A stretch of DNA of 64,000 nucleotides from positions 248,001-312,000 of the forward strand of contig NZ_CP014839.1 in assembly GCF_001931675.1 (NCBI RefSeq), in the 5' to 3' direction. Under the pieces are notes generated by a model, which had not been told where the DNA came from, did no database searches, and saw only the letters and a list, made by a program, of their open reading frames with translations. Numbering within the stretch: position 1 is the first letter of the stretch; every line of letters begins with the position of its first letter. Shown in pieces: positions 36,000-45,819 of this stretch. This DNA is from Pandoraea thiooxydans (GTDB lineage Bacteria > Pseudomonadota > Gammaproteobacteria > Burkholderiales > Burkholderiaceae). Position numbers and translations under genes: made by a program.

Positions 36000-37442
36000 A
36001 TGATTTCCCCCTCCAACCTTGCTTCCGCGCCCGCCACGCAAATGATCGCGCGCCGTCGCCGCGCGATACTGATCACCATGTGCCTGGGCGTGCTGATGGC
36101 ACAGATCGACACCTCGGTCGTCAATCTGGCCGCGCGGCAAATCGGCCAGGACCTGCATGCTTCGCTGTCGCAACTGCAGTGGGTCATCGACGCCTACAAC
36201 CTTGCGTATGCCACGCTGCTGCTCAGCGGCGGCGCGCTCGGCGACCTGTTCGGGCGACGCCGGCTGTTTCTCGCCGGCGTGGCGCTGTTCGCGCTCGGCT
36301 CGGCGATGTGCGGGCTGGCGCCCGCGATCGGCTGGTTGCTCGTCGGGCGCGTGGTGGCCGGCCTCGGCGCGGCGGTGATGCTGCCCAACTCGCTGGCGAT
36401 TCTGGCCGACACCTACCCGGAAGCCAAAGCCCGCTCGCAGGCCATTGGCGTGTGGGCCGGCTGCAACGGCCTGGCCTTCGCGCTCGGTCCGACCATCGGC
36501 GGCATGCTGGTCGACAGTGCCGGCTGGCGCAGCATCTTCGCGCTGATCCTGCCGTTGGCCGGCCTCGCGGGGTGGATGGCCGGGCTGTACGTGCCGGCCA
36601 CCCGCGGCGCGCCGCAACGCAAGCTCGACCTGCCGGGGCAGATCCTTGCCGCGGCGGCCCTCGCGGCGCTGGCCTTCGCAGTGATTCAATGGCCCGTGAC
36701 GGGCCCGCACGCGCTCATCATGCGCGCGGCGATTGCCGTGGCCGGGCTGGCCACGCCCGCCTTCATCGGCTGGCAGATTCGCTGCGGCGACGGGCTGATG
36801 CCGCTGGCCTTGTTTCGCAATGCGTCGTTCTCCGCCGCGATGGTGATTGCCGCGGCCATGACGTTCGGCATGTATGGCCTGATTTTCCTGTTGCCGCTGC
36901 TGCTGCAGTCGAGTTACGGCTTGAGTGCCCTCGAGGCCGGGCTGGCGATGCTGCCGATGTCGCTGTCGTTTCTGATCGTGTCCCGCTATGTCGGCTCGCT
37001 CGCGCATGCGCTCGGGCCGCGCGCGACGATGAGCGCGGGCATGAGCCTGATGGGAGCGGGCCTGCTGGCCTTGAGCTGGGCGGCAGGCGAGACCGGCGGC
37101 GCGTTGCCGCTGGCCGGGCTGATGGCCCTGTTGCTGCTGCCGGGCATCGGCCTGGGGCTTAACACCGGTCCGGTGATGTCGGTTGCCGTGAGCAGCGTGC
37201 CGGCGGAGCGCACCGGCACGGCCGCCGGCCTGATCAACACTGCGCGAATGGTGGGCGCGACGCTGGGCGTGGCGGTGCTGGGCGCCGTCGCTGCGGCGCA
37301 CATGATGCAGGCCGCGGGAGTGCATGGCTGGCCGGCGGGCTACGCGCTGGCTTTTCGCGGCGGCGGCTGCGTCGAGCTCGCCGGAGCGCTGGTGGCGTCG
37401 TGGAAAATCGAGCGCAATGCGCTGGTGCGGCAGCCGTCGTGA
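36000..37442 (+). CDS. MFS exporter, DHA2 (EmrB/QacA) family
   Basis: The protein has 480 residues with about 14 hydrophobic helices. DHA2 features include the N-terminal VLMAQIDTSVVNLA (motif D1), GALGDLFGRRRLFLAG (motif A) and the antiporter motif C region GPTIGGMLVDSAGWRSIF. It exports drug-like compounds by proton antiport. It is divergent from the arsR gene, which probably regulates it. The following LysE gene is 80 bases downstream. Confidence 0.9.
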   Translation: MISPSNLASAPATQMIARRRRAILITMCLGVLMAQIDTSVVNLAARQIGQDLHASLSQLQWVIDAYNLAYATLLLSGGALGDLFGRRRLFLAGVALFALGSAMCGLAPAIGWLLVGRVVAGLGAAVMLPNSLAILADTYPEAKARSQAIGVWAGCNGLAFALGPTIGGMLVDSAGWRSIFALILPLAGLAGWMAGLYVPATRGAPQRKLDLPGQILAAAALAALAFAVIQWPVTGPHALIMRAAIAVAGLATPAFIGWQIRCGDGLMPLALFRNASFSAAMVIAAAMTFGMYGLIFLLPLLLQSSYGLSALEAGLAMLPMSLSFLIVSRYVGSLAHALGPRATMSAGMSLMGAGLLALSWAAGETGGALPLAGLMALLLLPGIGLGLNTGPVMSVAVSSVPAERTGTAAGLINTARMVGATLGVAVLGAVAAAHMMQAAGVHGWPAGYALAFRGGGCVELAGALVASWKIERNALVRQPS

Positions 37443-37522
37443 GCGTGAGGCGAGCGTCACGCTTGACTGCCTGGCCCGAATATGGATGACTATTGCTTTA
37501 TCCACCCCACCAAAAGGCTCCC

Positions 37523-38146
37523 ATGACCATGCACACTTGGCTCGCATTCGCGGGTGCAAGCCTCATTCTATTGATGATTCCCGGGCCGACGATTCTGCTG
37601 GTGATCGGCGATTCACTGGCCAACCGCGGCCGTTCGTCGTGGAGCACGGTGGCCGGCGTGGCCGCGGGCGACTTGACCGCAATGAGCCTGTCACTGGGCG
37701 GCGCGGGCGCCTTGCTGGCGGCGTCGGCCAATGCCTTTACCGCGCTGAAGATCGTTGGCGGCTGCTATCTGGTTTATTTGGGGCTCAAATCGATATGGGG
37801 CGCTCGCCACGCGCACCGAGCCCCGCTTGCCGCCGTCGAAAAGTCGCCGTCGCAGCGTTTCGTCGCGGCCTGGGCGGTGACGTCGCTCAACCCCAAGAGC
37901 ATCGTTTTTTTCGTGGCCTTTGTGCCGCAGTTCATCTCGCCCGAAGGCTCCTTTTTGATGCAGGCCGTCGTTTTCCTGGTGACTTTCGTCATGCTGGCCG
38001 CGCTCAACGCCGCCGTGTTCGGCTTGCTGGCGCGGCGTTTGGCCAGCGGGCTGAGCGGCGCCGCCGCGCAACGCCAGATCGGCTACGCCGGCGGTGCGGT
38101 GCTGGTGGGCGCCGGCGCTTTGACCTTGGCGCTGCGCTCCCGGTGA
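37523..38146 (+). CDS. LysE/RhtB family amino-acid exporter
   Basis: The protein has 207 residues with six predicted helices and the family pattern LILLMIPGPTILLVIGDSLANRG, KIVGGCYLVYLGLKSIW and TSLNPKSIVFFVAFVPQFIS. The start is the ATG at 37523 behind AAGG; the longer frame adds an unsupported N-terminus. The exact amino acid exported is unknown. Confidence 0.88.
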   Translation: MTMHTWLAFAGASLILLMIPGPTILLVIGDSLANRGRSSWSTVAGVAAGDLTAMSLSLGGAGALLAASANAFTALKIVGGCYLVYLGLKSIWGARHAHRAPLAAVEKSPSQRFVAAWAVTSLNPKSIVFFVAFVPQFISPEGSFLMQAVVFLVTFVMLAALNAAVFGLLARRLASGLSGAAAQRQIGYAGGAVLVGAGALTLALRSR

Positions 38147-38198
38147 GCGCGCATTGCCAGTCGGATCCGAGGCCGCGGCCCGGAAAAGGAGTCATTCG

Positions 38199-38948
38199 AT
38201 GTCCAGCGACGCCTTGGTAACCTACTCGCCGCTCAATACCCTCAAGCCGATCGCGGAGCATCTGTGGATTGTCGACGGCCCGGCGATCCGCTTTGGGATC
38301 GCCGGTCTCAAAGTGCCGTTTCCGACCCGCATGACGGTGATCCGGCTGGCCGGCGGCGACCTGTTCATTCATTCGCCGACCGCACTGACGCCCGAACTGC
38401 AGGCAGCCGTCGGGCAACTCGGCAGCCCGCGCTGGATCGTCGGCCCCAATCGCATCCATTACTGGTGGATACCGGACTGGCACGCCGCCTTTCCCGCGGC
38501 CAGCGTATATTTGGCGCCACGTGCGCGCGAGCAGGCCGGCGCACACATCGCTTTCGAGTGCCTGCCGCTCGAGCGCGTCGACGGCTATCCGTGGGACACC
38601 GAACTGGCGACGCTGCCGGTGGTTGGCGGTTATATGACTGAAGTCGAATTTTTCCACCGGGCGAGCCGCACGCTGGTGCTGACCGACTTGATCGAGAACT
38701 TCGAGCCGGCCAAGGTCGGCTCGGGTCTCATGCGCTGGCTTATGCGCGTGGGCGGCGTGCTCGATCCCGACGGGCGCATGCCGCGCGATATGCGCATGAC
38801 GTTCGCGAAGCATAAGCGGCAACTGCGCGCGGCCGTCGAGCAAATGATCGCGTGGGATCCCGAGCGCATCATTTTGGCGCACGGCCGCTGGTATGAAGGT
38901 CATGGCGCGGCCGAACTGCGCCGCGCATTCGACTGGGTGCTCGACTAG
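38199..38948 (+). CDS. DUF4336 domain-containing protein
   Basis: The protein has 249 residues, with a metallo-beta-lactamase-like outline but no HxHxDH motif. It starts MSSDALVTYSPLNTLKPIAEHLWIVDGPAIRF and has LVLTDLIENFEPAKVG and IILAHGRWYEGHGAAELRRAF, as in DUF4336 proteins. AAAAGGA precedes the ATG. It lies 52 bases after the LysE gene and ends 12 bases before the convergent DHA2 gene. Function unknown. Confidence 0.82.
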   Translation: MSSDALVTYSPLNTLKPIAEHLWIVDGPAIRFGIAGLKVPFPTRMTVIRLAGGDLFIHSPTALTPELQAAVGQLGSPRWIVGPNRIHYWWIPDWHAAFPAASVYLAPRAREQAGAHIAFECLPLERVDGYPWDTELATLPVVGGYMTEVEFFHRASRTLVLTDLIENFEPAKVGSGLMRWLMRVGGVLDPDGRMPRDMRMTFAKHKRQLRAAVEQMIAWDPERIILAHGRWYEGHGAAELRRAFDWVLD

Positions 38949-38960
38949 CGCGGGCAGGCG

Positions 38961-40382
38961 CTAATGTCCGCCGCTGACCGACGGTGCGTTGGTGCCGCGC
39001 GCGATTTCGTCGCCGGCGTTGGCCGGCAGGCGCGAGGTCACCGGGATCGAGCCGAACGAGAACAGCCCGACCAGCAGGAACGCCGGCCAGAAATCCGACC
39101 AGCGCGCCGTCTCATGCCCCTGCAGCACGCTGCTGGCCTGTACGGCGATGCCGGCAATGGTCACCCCCAGCCCCAGCGAAATTTGCTGGATCACGCTGGC
39201 CAGGCTGGTGGCCCGTCCGACATCGCGGCTCTCGATGTCGGCATAGGCGAGCGAGTTCAGGCTGGTGAATTGCAGTGCCGGGAAAAAGCCGCCGAGCAGC
39301 ACCACGCACCAGATCGCCCAATGCGGCGTGCCGGGGAAAAACAGGCCGCAGGCGGCGATGGCGATGCCGGAGAATGCCGCGTTGATCGTCAGGACCGAGC
39401 GAAAGCCGTAACGGCGCAGCAGCGGCGAGGCGATGGTCTTCATGAACATGCCGCCAAAGGCGGACGCGCAAGTGATCAGCCCCGAGCGAAAGGCCGTCAT
39501 GCCGAGCCCCTCTTGCAGCGTGAGCGGCAGCAGGAACGGCACGGCACCCAGCCCCATGCGAAACAGCGAGCCGCCCAGCACGCTGGCCTGAAACGTCGGG
39601 ATGCGCAGGAACCGCAAATCGAGCACCGGCAGTTTGACGCGGTTGGCGTAGAACCAATACACGACCAGCAGCCCGGTGCCGAGCAGCCACGTCAGCAGCG
39701 CGGTGCGGCCCGAGGCGAGTTCGCCGCCGACCAGCGACAGACCCAGCAGAAAGAGGGCGCCGCCGCCGGCCGAGAGCATAAAGCCAAACCAGTCGATCGG
39801 TCCCGGGTGGGGTTCCTGCAGATTGGCGATATGCCGGTTGGTCAGGTAAATGCCGCCAATGCCGATCGGCACGTTGATGAAAAAGATCAGGCGCCAGTGC
39901 AGGTAGGTGGTGATGAAGCCGCCCAACAGCGGCCCCACTGCCGGGCCCAGCAGGGCCGGCACGCTCAGGTAGTTCATCGCGCGGATGAATTCGGATTTGG
40001 GCACTGCGCGGAAAATGATGATGCGTCCGACCGGCACCATCATCGCGCCGCCGATACCCTGCACGAAGCGCGCCAGCGTAAAGGTGAACAGTGAATTCGA
40101 CGCGGCGCACAGCAGGGAGCCCAGCACGAAGATACCGATCGCAGTGCGAAACACGGTGCGGGCGCCGAAGCGGTCGGCGACCCAGCCGCAAATCGGAATG
40201 AACACGCCCAGCCCGACCACATAGCTGGTCACGGCGATCTTGAGCGAGACGGGGTCGCGCCCGAAGTCCCGCGCCATTGCCGGCAGGGCCGTGACGATCA
40301 CGTTGGCGTCGACGCTCTCCATGAACAGTGCGCACGCAACGATCAACGGGACCAGCAAGGCCTTGGGGACGGGCGACGACAT
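38961..40382 (-). CDS. MFS exporter, DHA2 family (paralogue 1)
   Basis: The protein has 473 residues with about 14 helices. Features include FMESVDANVIVTALPAMARDFG, CGWVADRFGARTVFRTA (motif A) and GPAVGPLLGGFITTYLHWRLIFFINVPIG. It is closely similar in plan to the next gene upstream, with shared segments such as GGFITTY and ARVLQGIGGAMMVPVGR-like stretches, suggesting an old duplication. The gap to the next gene is 82 bases, on the same strand. Confidence 0.9.
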   Translation of the reverse strand: MSSPVPKALLVPLIVACALFMESVDANVIVTALPAMARDFGRDPVSLKIAVTSYVVGLGVFIPICGWVADRFGARTVFRTAIGIFVLGSLLCAASNSLFTFTLARFVQGIGGAMMVPVGRIIIFRAVPKSEFIRAMNYLSVPALLGPAVGPLLGGFITTYLHWRLIFFINVPIGIGGIYLTNRHIANLQEPHPGPIDWFGFMLSAGGGALFLLGLSLVGGELASGRTALLTWLLGTGLLVVYWFYANRVKLPVLDLRFLRIPTFQASVLGGSLFRMGLGAVPFLLPLTLQEGLGMTAFRSGLITCASAFGGMFMKTIASPLLRRYGFRSVLTINAAFSGIAIAACGLFFPGTPHWAIWCVVLLGGFFPALQFTSLNSLAYADIESRDVGRATSLASVIQQISLGLGVTIAGIAVQASSVLQGHETARWSDFWPAFLLVGLFSFGSIPVTSRLPANAGDEIARGTNAPSVSGGH

Positions 40383-40464
40383 AGCGATCGGGGGGGAATG
40401 GCGCCAGTAAAGTCGCGATTATCGCACCGCGCACGGCCGGCTGCAGGGGTTTCCGAGGGGGCGG

Positions 40465-41901
40465 CTATGACGCGCCGCGCCGGCGCGAGCCGCCGCCCAC
40501 GCTTTGACCGGCATCGTGCGCCATGCGCAGATAGCCGGCCAGGGAGGCCAGCGTGAGCAGGCCGGCAAACAGAAACGCCAGCCGGAAGTCGGCCAACGAA
40601 AAATGCAGGCCGCTGTGTACGCCGTCCTCCTGGTTCAAGGCCGCCGCCACGCGCAGCGCGACAGCACCGAAAGCGATGCCCAGCCCGATCGTCATTTGCG
40701 CGGCGGCACTCCAGAGCGTGCTGGCGGCGCTCATTCGCTCGGCGTCGACATCGGCATAGGCGAGCGTGGCGAGGGTCGAAAACTGCATCGAGCGCGCCAG
40801 ACCGTAAACAAAGATGACTACCAGCACCCACGCCAGGGGCGAGTGCGGCGTGAGCATGCCGCAGGCCACGATCGATGCCGCGGCCACCACCACGTCGACG
40901 ATGCACACCCGACGAAAGCCGAAGCGCTGCAGGATGGCGGTCGTGAGCGCCTTCATGCTGAGATTGCCCAAGGCGCTGGCCAGCAGCAGCAAGCCCGACT
41001 TGAAGGCCGAGAGTCCGAAGCCGATCTGGAACAGCAGCGGCATCAGATACGGGATCGCGCCGATGCCGATGCGGGTGATCGACCCGGTGACCACCGTTAC
41101 GGAAAACGTCGGAATTCTCAGAGTAGTGAAATCGATCAGCGGATGGCGTTGGCGCGCCGCATAGCGCAACGCCAGCGCGCCGAGCGCCACGCCGGCGCCC
41201 ACGCAGCCTGCCGCCACCCACGGGTCGGTGGCCGGTTGGCTCGCCAGCTCGGCGCCATACAGAATGGCGGTCAGCGAGGTGCCGCTCAGCAGCAAGCCGA
41301 TAAGATCGAGCGGTTTGCGCTGGGAGCCGTGCAGATTCGGCACCAGCGCGACCACGGCGGCCAGCGCGGCCAGTCCGAACGGTACGTTGAGCAGGAAGAT
41401 CCAGCGCCACGACGCGTAGGTGGTGATGAATCCGCCAATCGGCGGGCCCACCACCGGGGCGACGATACCCGGCCAGGTAATGGTCGCGATGGCCTGCATC
41501 AAGCGACTCTTGTCGGTAATGCGCACGACGACGAGGCGCCCGACCGGCACCATCATCGCCCCGCCGATGCCCTGCAGCACGCGGGCCGCGGTGAATTGCA
41601 GCACGCTGTTCGACATCCCGCACAGCACCGAGGAAAGCGTGAATCCCACGATCGCGGCGGCAAACACCGTGCGCGAGCCATAGCGATCGGCCACCCAGCC
41701 GCTGATCGGGATGAAAATCGCCAGGGCAAGCATATAGGCGGTCATGCCCAGGCTGAGCGCATTCGGGCCGACGCCGAACGAGCGAGCCATCTGCGGCAAG
41801 GCGGTGGCGATCACCGTGGTGTCGAGGTACTCCATGAAAAATGTCGCCGCAACGATATACGGCAACCAGTGGATGCGTCTGGCCGACAAAGGAGCGTTCA
41901 T
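40465..41901 (-). CDS. MFS exporter, DHA2 family (paralogue 2)
   Basis: The protein has 478 residues with about 14 helices. Motifs include FFMEYLDTTVIATALPQMARSFG, SGWVADRYGSRTVFAAA and GPPIGGFITTYASWRWIFLLNVPFG. The ATG at 41901 overlaps the stop of the upstream APC permease gene as ATGA, and GGAGGAG lies upstream, so the two are translationally coupled. The substrate is unknown. Confidence 0.9.
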   Translation of the reverse strand: MNAPLSARRIHWLPYIVAATFFMEYLDTTVIATALPQMARSFGVGPNALSLGMTAYMLALAIFIPISGWVADRYGSRTVFAAAIVGFTLSSVLCGMSNSVLQFTAARVLQGIGGAMMVPVGRLVVVRITDKSRLMQAIATITWPGIVAPVVGPPIGGFITTYASWRWIFLLNVPFGLAALAAVVALVPNLHGSQRKPLDLIGLLLSGTSLTAILYGAELASQPATDPWVAAGCVGAGVALGALALRYAARQRHPLIDFTTLRIPTFSVTVVTGSITRIGIGAIPYLMPLLFQIGFGLSAFKSGLLLLASALGNLSMKALTTAILQRFGFRRVCIVDVVVAAASIVACGMLTPHSPLAWVLVVIFVYGLARSMQFSTLATLAYADVDAERMSAASTLWSAAAQMTIGLGIAFGAVALRVAAALNQEDGVHSGLHFSLADFRLAFLFAGLLTLASLAGYLRMAHDAGQSVGGGSRRRGAS

Positions 41902-43193
41902 GCGGCGGGGCTCCTCCCCGAGCGCACGTGCTGCAGGCGCTGATAGAGCAGTGCACACAGCGTGACGATCACCGGCCAGATCAGGTACCAGCCTGTCATG
42001 ATCAGCAGGGCCGCGTCGGCCACCAGCGCCACCAGCGCGCAGCGATGCGCCCAGCTGCCACGCTCGAGCAGACGCAATGCGGCGGCCGTGCCGAGCGCGT
42101 AGACCGTGACGAACGAGCCGGTGGTCAGCAAGACCAACGGTTTGGCGCCGACGTTGGCCAGCGCCGTCGCCGCGAGCGCTCCGATCGACAGACAGGCGAT
42201 CACCGCCAGGCTGCGGCGCGGCACTTCGCCGGCGCTACTGCCCTCGGCCAGCCACGCCGGCAGCGCGCCATCGCGACCGAGCGCCGCGCCCAGCTTGGCG
42301 GCCCCGGCAAAATACGCATTCATGGTGCCGAGCGTGAGCAGCAGCGCGGCGGCCGCCGCCAGTACCTGAACCCTGCCGCCGACGCCAATCGCCAGCAACT
42401 CGGCCAACGGCGCGCGCGTCGTGCCCGCCGCGCTGCCCAATACCAGGATCGTGGCACCGGCCACCGCCAGATAGAGCAGCCCGACCACCACCACCGCGAT
42501 AGCGGCCGCGCGCGGCATGTCGCGTGCCGGCTGCTGGAATTCGGCGGCCAGGTGCGTGATCGCTTCCCATCCGGCGAAGCTCCAGACCAGCAAGGCGGCC
42601 GCTGAGCCGACCGCCAGCCAGCCGTGCGGTGCGAACGGATGCAGGTTGCGAGGATCGGCGTGCGGCGCCGAGAAGAGCACCGCCGCTAGCAGCAGGGCCA
42701 CCAGCAGCGCCGCCAGCAGCAGTTGCAGCTTGCCCGAGATGGTGACGCCGAACGCATTGATCAGCACCACCAGCGCGATCATCGCCGCCGCTGTGACGAT
42801 CACGGTATGCGTGCCGCCGCCGATGGCGGCCGCCACATACGCGCCGGCAAAGGTCGCTGCGGCAGGTGCACCCGCCGGAATCGCGAAAAAGAAACACCAG
42901 CCGACGACTGCCGCTGCGCGCGGGCCGAAGGCGCGGCGCACGTAAGTGGAGACTCCGCCGGCATCGGGATAGCGCGAGCCGAGCGCCGCGAAGGTCGCGG
43001 CCAGCGGCACCGACAGCAACACCAGCGCAAGCCAGGCCAGCAGCGATGCCGGCCCGGCGGCTTGTGCCGCCAGCGCGGGCAATGCGATGACGCCCGTGCC
43101 GAGCACCGCGCCGATGTAAAGGGCGGCGCCTTGCAGGACGGTCAGGCGTCCGCCGCCGTGGAAATGGATCTCAGACTGTACAGGCTGTGCCAT
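41898..43193 (-). CDS. APC superfamily amino-acid permease (YjeH-like)
   Basis: The protein has 431 residues with about 12 helices. It begins GGGRLTVLQGAALYIGAVLGTGVIALPALAAQAAGPAS (APC core helix 1 with GTGV) and contains FAGWEAITHLAAEFQQPARDMPRAAA. The pattern resembles YjeH, an exporter of methionine and branched-chain amino acids. Start at 43193 (MAQPVQSEIHF); the ribosome binding site is weak. Coupled to the downstream DHA2 exporter. Confidence 0.85.
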   Translation of the reverse strand: MAQPVQSEIHFHGGGRLTVLQGAALYIGAVLGTGVIALPALAAQAAGPASLLAWLALVLLSVPLAATFAALGSRYPDAGGVSTYVRRAFGPRAAAVVGWCFFFAIPAGAPAAATFAGAYVAAAIGGGTHTVIVTAAAMIALVVLINAFGVTISGKLQLLLAALLVALLLAAVLFSAPHADPRNLHPFAPHGWLAVGSAAALLVWSFAGWEAITHLAAEFQQPARDMPRAAAIAVVVVGLLYLAVAGATILVLGSAAGTTRAPLAELLAIGVGGRVQVLAAAAALLLTLGTMNAYFAGAAKLGAALGRDGALPAWLAEGSSAGEVPRRSLAVIACLSIGALAATALANVGAKPLVLLTTGSFVTVYALGTAAALRLLERGSWAHRCALVALVADAALLIMTGWYLIWPVIVTLCALLYQRLQHVRSGRSPAA

Positions 43194-43384
43194 GAAAAAC
43201 GCTCGATGGTGCGGTGCCGCATCGTGACGCGCAAAAGCATCGCTATGCGAATCATCTTGTTCGGAATATCGTCGGCTCGCGGCGAATGGCAGATCGTAGC
43301 GCAATTTGCCGATGGTTGCCGGTGCCGCCCCGGGGCGACGACCGACGACGGCCTGGCGCGTGTCGAGGCCGCTTTAGCCGAAGC

Positions 43385-43768
43385 TCATGTCGTCTGTGAG
43401 AAAACCTCCTTGAGTACGATCAGCGCGTTGCGCACCGCTGGCCCGCCAGCGTAGAACGTGAGCTGCAGCACCGTCTCGACGACCTGTTCGCGCGTCGCGC
43501 CGATCTGCAGCGCTGCTTCGACGTGCGCCCGCAGTTGAGGTGTCGCGTAACCGAGTGTCACGCACGAGGCGACCAGGATCAGTTCTCGCGTAACCAGATC
43601 GAGGCCGGGCCGGTCCATGATCGAACCGATGGCCCAGTCAATCGTCATATCGGCAAAGGCTGGGCAGACATCGCGCATTTCTGCAACCATTGCCTCGCCG
43701 GCATGCCCGCCATGCAATTGCGCGAGTAATTCGAGACCGCGGCGACGTAAAGGATTTGGGGCACACAT
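43385..43768 (-). CDS. Carboxymuconolactone decarboxylase family protein
   Basis: The protein has 127 residues with a CMD domain (about 35-120; TRELILVASCVTLGYATPQLRAHVEAALQIGATREQVVETVLQ). It has a single Cys in the active-site position and His in RAHV, not the CxxC of AhpD, so it fits the gamma-carboxymuconolactone decarboxylase side of the family. The ATG follows CAGGAG. It is divergent from the LysR gene, 138 bp apart, which may regulate it. Confidence 0.88.
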   Translation of the reverse strand: MCAPNPLRRRGLELLAQLHGGHAGEAMVAEMRDVCPAFADMTIDWAIGSIMDRPGLDLVTRELILVASCVTLGYATPQLRAHVEAALQIGATREQVVETVLQLTFYAGGPAVRNALIVLKEVFSQTT

Positions 43769-43906
43769 AAAAGCTCCTGGAAGTGATCTTGCGTTGGGAC
43801 GAGGAAGCTCGGGCAGTCCAAACCCGGTACACAGTTCCAGTATCGTCAGGGTGTGGCGATTGATAAACTGGCTGGCAGTTGGATCACTTGAAACCGGGAG
43901 TTGTTA

Positions 43907-44812
43907 ATGCTTGATCGCTTCGTCAGCATGGCAGTGTTTATTTGCGTCGCCGACAAGCGCAGCTTCACGGCCGCCGCCGACGTGTTCGGCATCTCGGCGA
44001 CGATGGTCGGCAAGCACATCCGCACCCTGGAGGCGCGGGTCGGAGCCAAGCTGATCAATCGCACGACGCGGCAACAGTCGCTGACCGAAGTCGGGCGTCT
44101 CTACTATGATCGCTGCAAGCAACTGCTGGCCGACGCCGACGCAGCCGACGCTTGCGCCGAAGATCTGCGCGCAGCGCCACGCGGGGTGCTCAAGATCCAC
44201 GCGCCGGTCTCGTTCGGCAGCCAGCGCCTGGCGCCCGCGCTGGCCGATTACTTGCGGCGCTACCCTGAGGTCAGTGTCGATCTGGCGCTGACCGATCGCG
44301 CCGTCGATCTCATCGAAGAAGGCTACGAAGCCGCCATTCGCATCGGCGCCTTACCTGACTCGAGTCTGGTTGCCCGCGCCCTGAAGCCCTATCGTATGTG
44401 GCTGTGTGCCTCCCCTGCCTATCTGAGCGAGAGCGGCACGCCGCGCACGGCGCAAGATCTCGCCGGCCACAATTGCCTGGGCTTTGCCTACTGGCACAAA
44501 AAAGACACGTGGCGCCTGCGCAAGTCGGGCCAGACCGAACATGTCCGTGTACGGGGACGCCTCAATGTCAACCATGGTCATGCATTGCGCACCGCCGCCG
44601 TCGCCGGCCTGGGCATCATCATGCAGCCCGAGGTGCTGGTCGAAGACGAGATTGCCGCCGGCCGCCTGATTCGTCTCTTGCCCGACTACGAGCTCCCTTC
44701 ACGTCCGATGCACGTCGTCTACCCTGCCGACCGCCGACCGACCGCCAAGCTGCAAACTTTTATCGAGTTTGTGGTGGGAGCATTCGGGGAGGACCGCGCT
44801 GCAAGCGGCTAA
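43907..44812 (+). CDS. LysR family transcriptional regulator
   Basis: The protein has 301 residues with an N-terminal helix-turn-helix (about 1-62; FTAAADVFGISATMVGKHIRTLEARVGAKLINRTTRQQSLTEVG) and a periplasmic-binding-like effector domain (about 90-290), of the CrgA/DsdC-like group that includes WHKKDTWRLRKSGQ. The ATG at 43907 follows GGGAG. It is divergent from the carboxymuconolactone decarboxylase gene, its likely target. Confidence 0.92.
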   Translation: MLDRFVSMAVFICVADKRSFTAAADVFGISATMVGKHIRTLEARVGAKLINRTTRQQSLTEVGRLYYDRCKQLLADADAADACAEDLRAAPRGVLKIHAPVSFGSQRLAPALADYLRRYPEVSVDLALTDRAVDLIEEGYEAAIRIGALPDSSLVARALKPYRMWLCASPAYLSESGTPRTAQDLAGHNCLGFAYWHKKDTWRLRKSGQTEHVRVRGRLNVNHGHALRTAAVAGLGIIMQPEVLVEDEIAAGRLIRLLPDYELPSRPMHVVYPADRRPTAKLQTFIEFVVGAFGEDRAASG

Positions 44813-45058
44813 TAATGGCGGCATTCCCGTGGTTTCAAATATTCATCGCCGGACTATTCATCGGTGAGGACAAGACGGCCGGGCCGGCAGGTTCACACGA
44901 CCATTCGCCTGTGGACCGGCTCGATGACGGCGACGAGTTCGATAATCCGCGCGCTGCGTCCGACAATCACGTGAAATGGCAGATTTTGTCGTATTACGTT
45001 GATTGAAGACGGGCTTCCCCCTGCGGAAAATGAAACCTGTTTTCCATGGAGGTCCATC

Positions 45059-45700
45059 ATGACTTTGAACGTTGCCGGGATTGCCGTCCCCGATAGCCAA
45101 CTGGCCCGCGAGATTACCGAACTCGTCAGAGATACCGCCTCGCCCCTGTTGTTTCATCACTCCAGCCGCGTGTATTACTTCGCCGCGCTGGCCGGCTTGC
45201 GTCGCGGCCTGAGATTCGACCCGGAGTTGCTCTATTGCGGGTGCATGTTCCACGATATGGGGCTGACACATCGGCACAGCAGCGCATGCGAGCGCTTCGA
45301 AGTGGACGGCGCGAACGCCGCCCGGGATTTCCTGCAACGCCACCGCATTCATCAGCAGGACATCGATACGGTGTGGACCGCGATCGCGCTGCACACCACG
45401 CCGGGCATTCCGCAGCACATGCATCCCGTGGTCGCTTTGGTGACCGCGGGGGTCGAAATGGATGTCCTGGGTTTGGCGTATCAGGAATACAGCGATGCCG
45501 AGCGCGAGGCGGTGGTGCGCGCACATCCGCGCCCGCCGCACTTCAAAGAGGACATCATTCAGGCCTTCTACGACGGGATCAAGCACAAGCCGGAAACGAC
45601 CTTCGGCAACGTCAAGGCGGATGTGCTGGCTGACAAGGATCCGCATTTCCACGCTGGAAATTTCTGCAGCGTTATTCGCTCGTCGGCGTGGTCGGCGTAG
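45059..45700 (+). CDS. HD domain-containing protein (cyanamide hydratase-like)
   Basis: The protein has 213 residues. The HD metal motif is spread over HHSSRVYYFAALAG, CMFHDMGLTHRHS and DTVWTAIALHTTPG. Such proteins resemble fungal cyanamide hydratases and related HD hydrolases; the true substrate is unknown. GGAGG precedes the ATG at 45059. It lies 119 bases before the GlxA-type regulator on the same strand. Confidence 0.85.
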   Translation: MTLNVAGIAVPDSQLAREITELVRDTASPLLFHHSSRVYYFAALAGLRRGLRFDPELLYCGCMFHDMGLTHRHSSACERFEVDGANAARDFLQRHRIHQQDIDTVWTAIALHTTPGIPQHMHPVVALVTAGVEMDVLGLAYQEYSDAEREAVVRAHPRPPHFKEDIIQAFYDGIKHKPETTFGNVKADVLADKDPHFHAGNFCSVIRSSAWSA

Positions 45701-45819
45701 CGCGCGGCGGCAAGCGGCCCGCTTTTCGCGCGCCGTTCCCGAATGGCATGAAAATCCGTCATGCGGCCTATACTGCCAAATCATCAGTCGCTCGAAAGGG
45801 CTTGGGGGCTTCCCGGGAA

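Noticed and set aside
40504-41943. Plus-strand open frame of 479 codons
   Set aside because: Antisense to a clear DHA2 transporter; no protein-like features.
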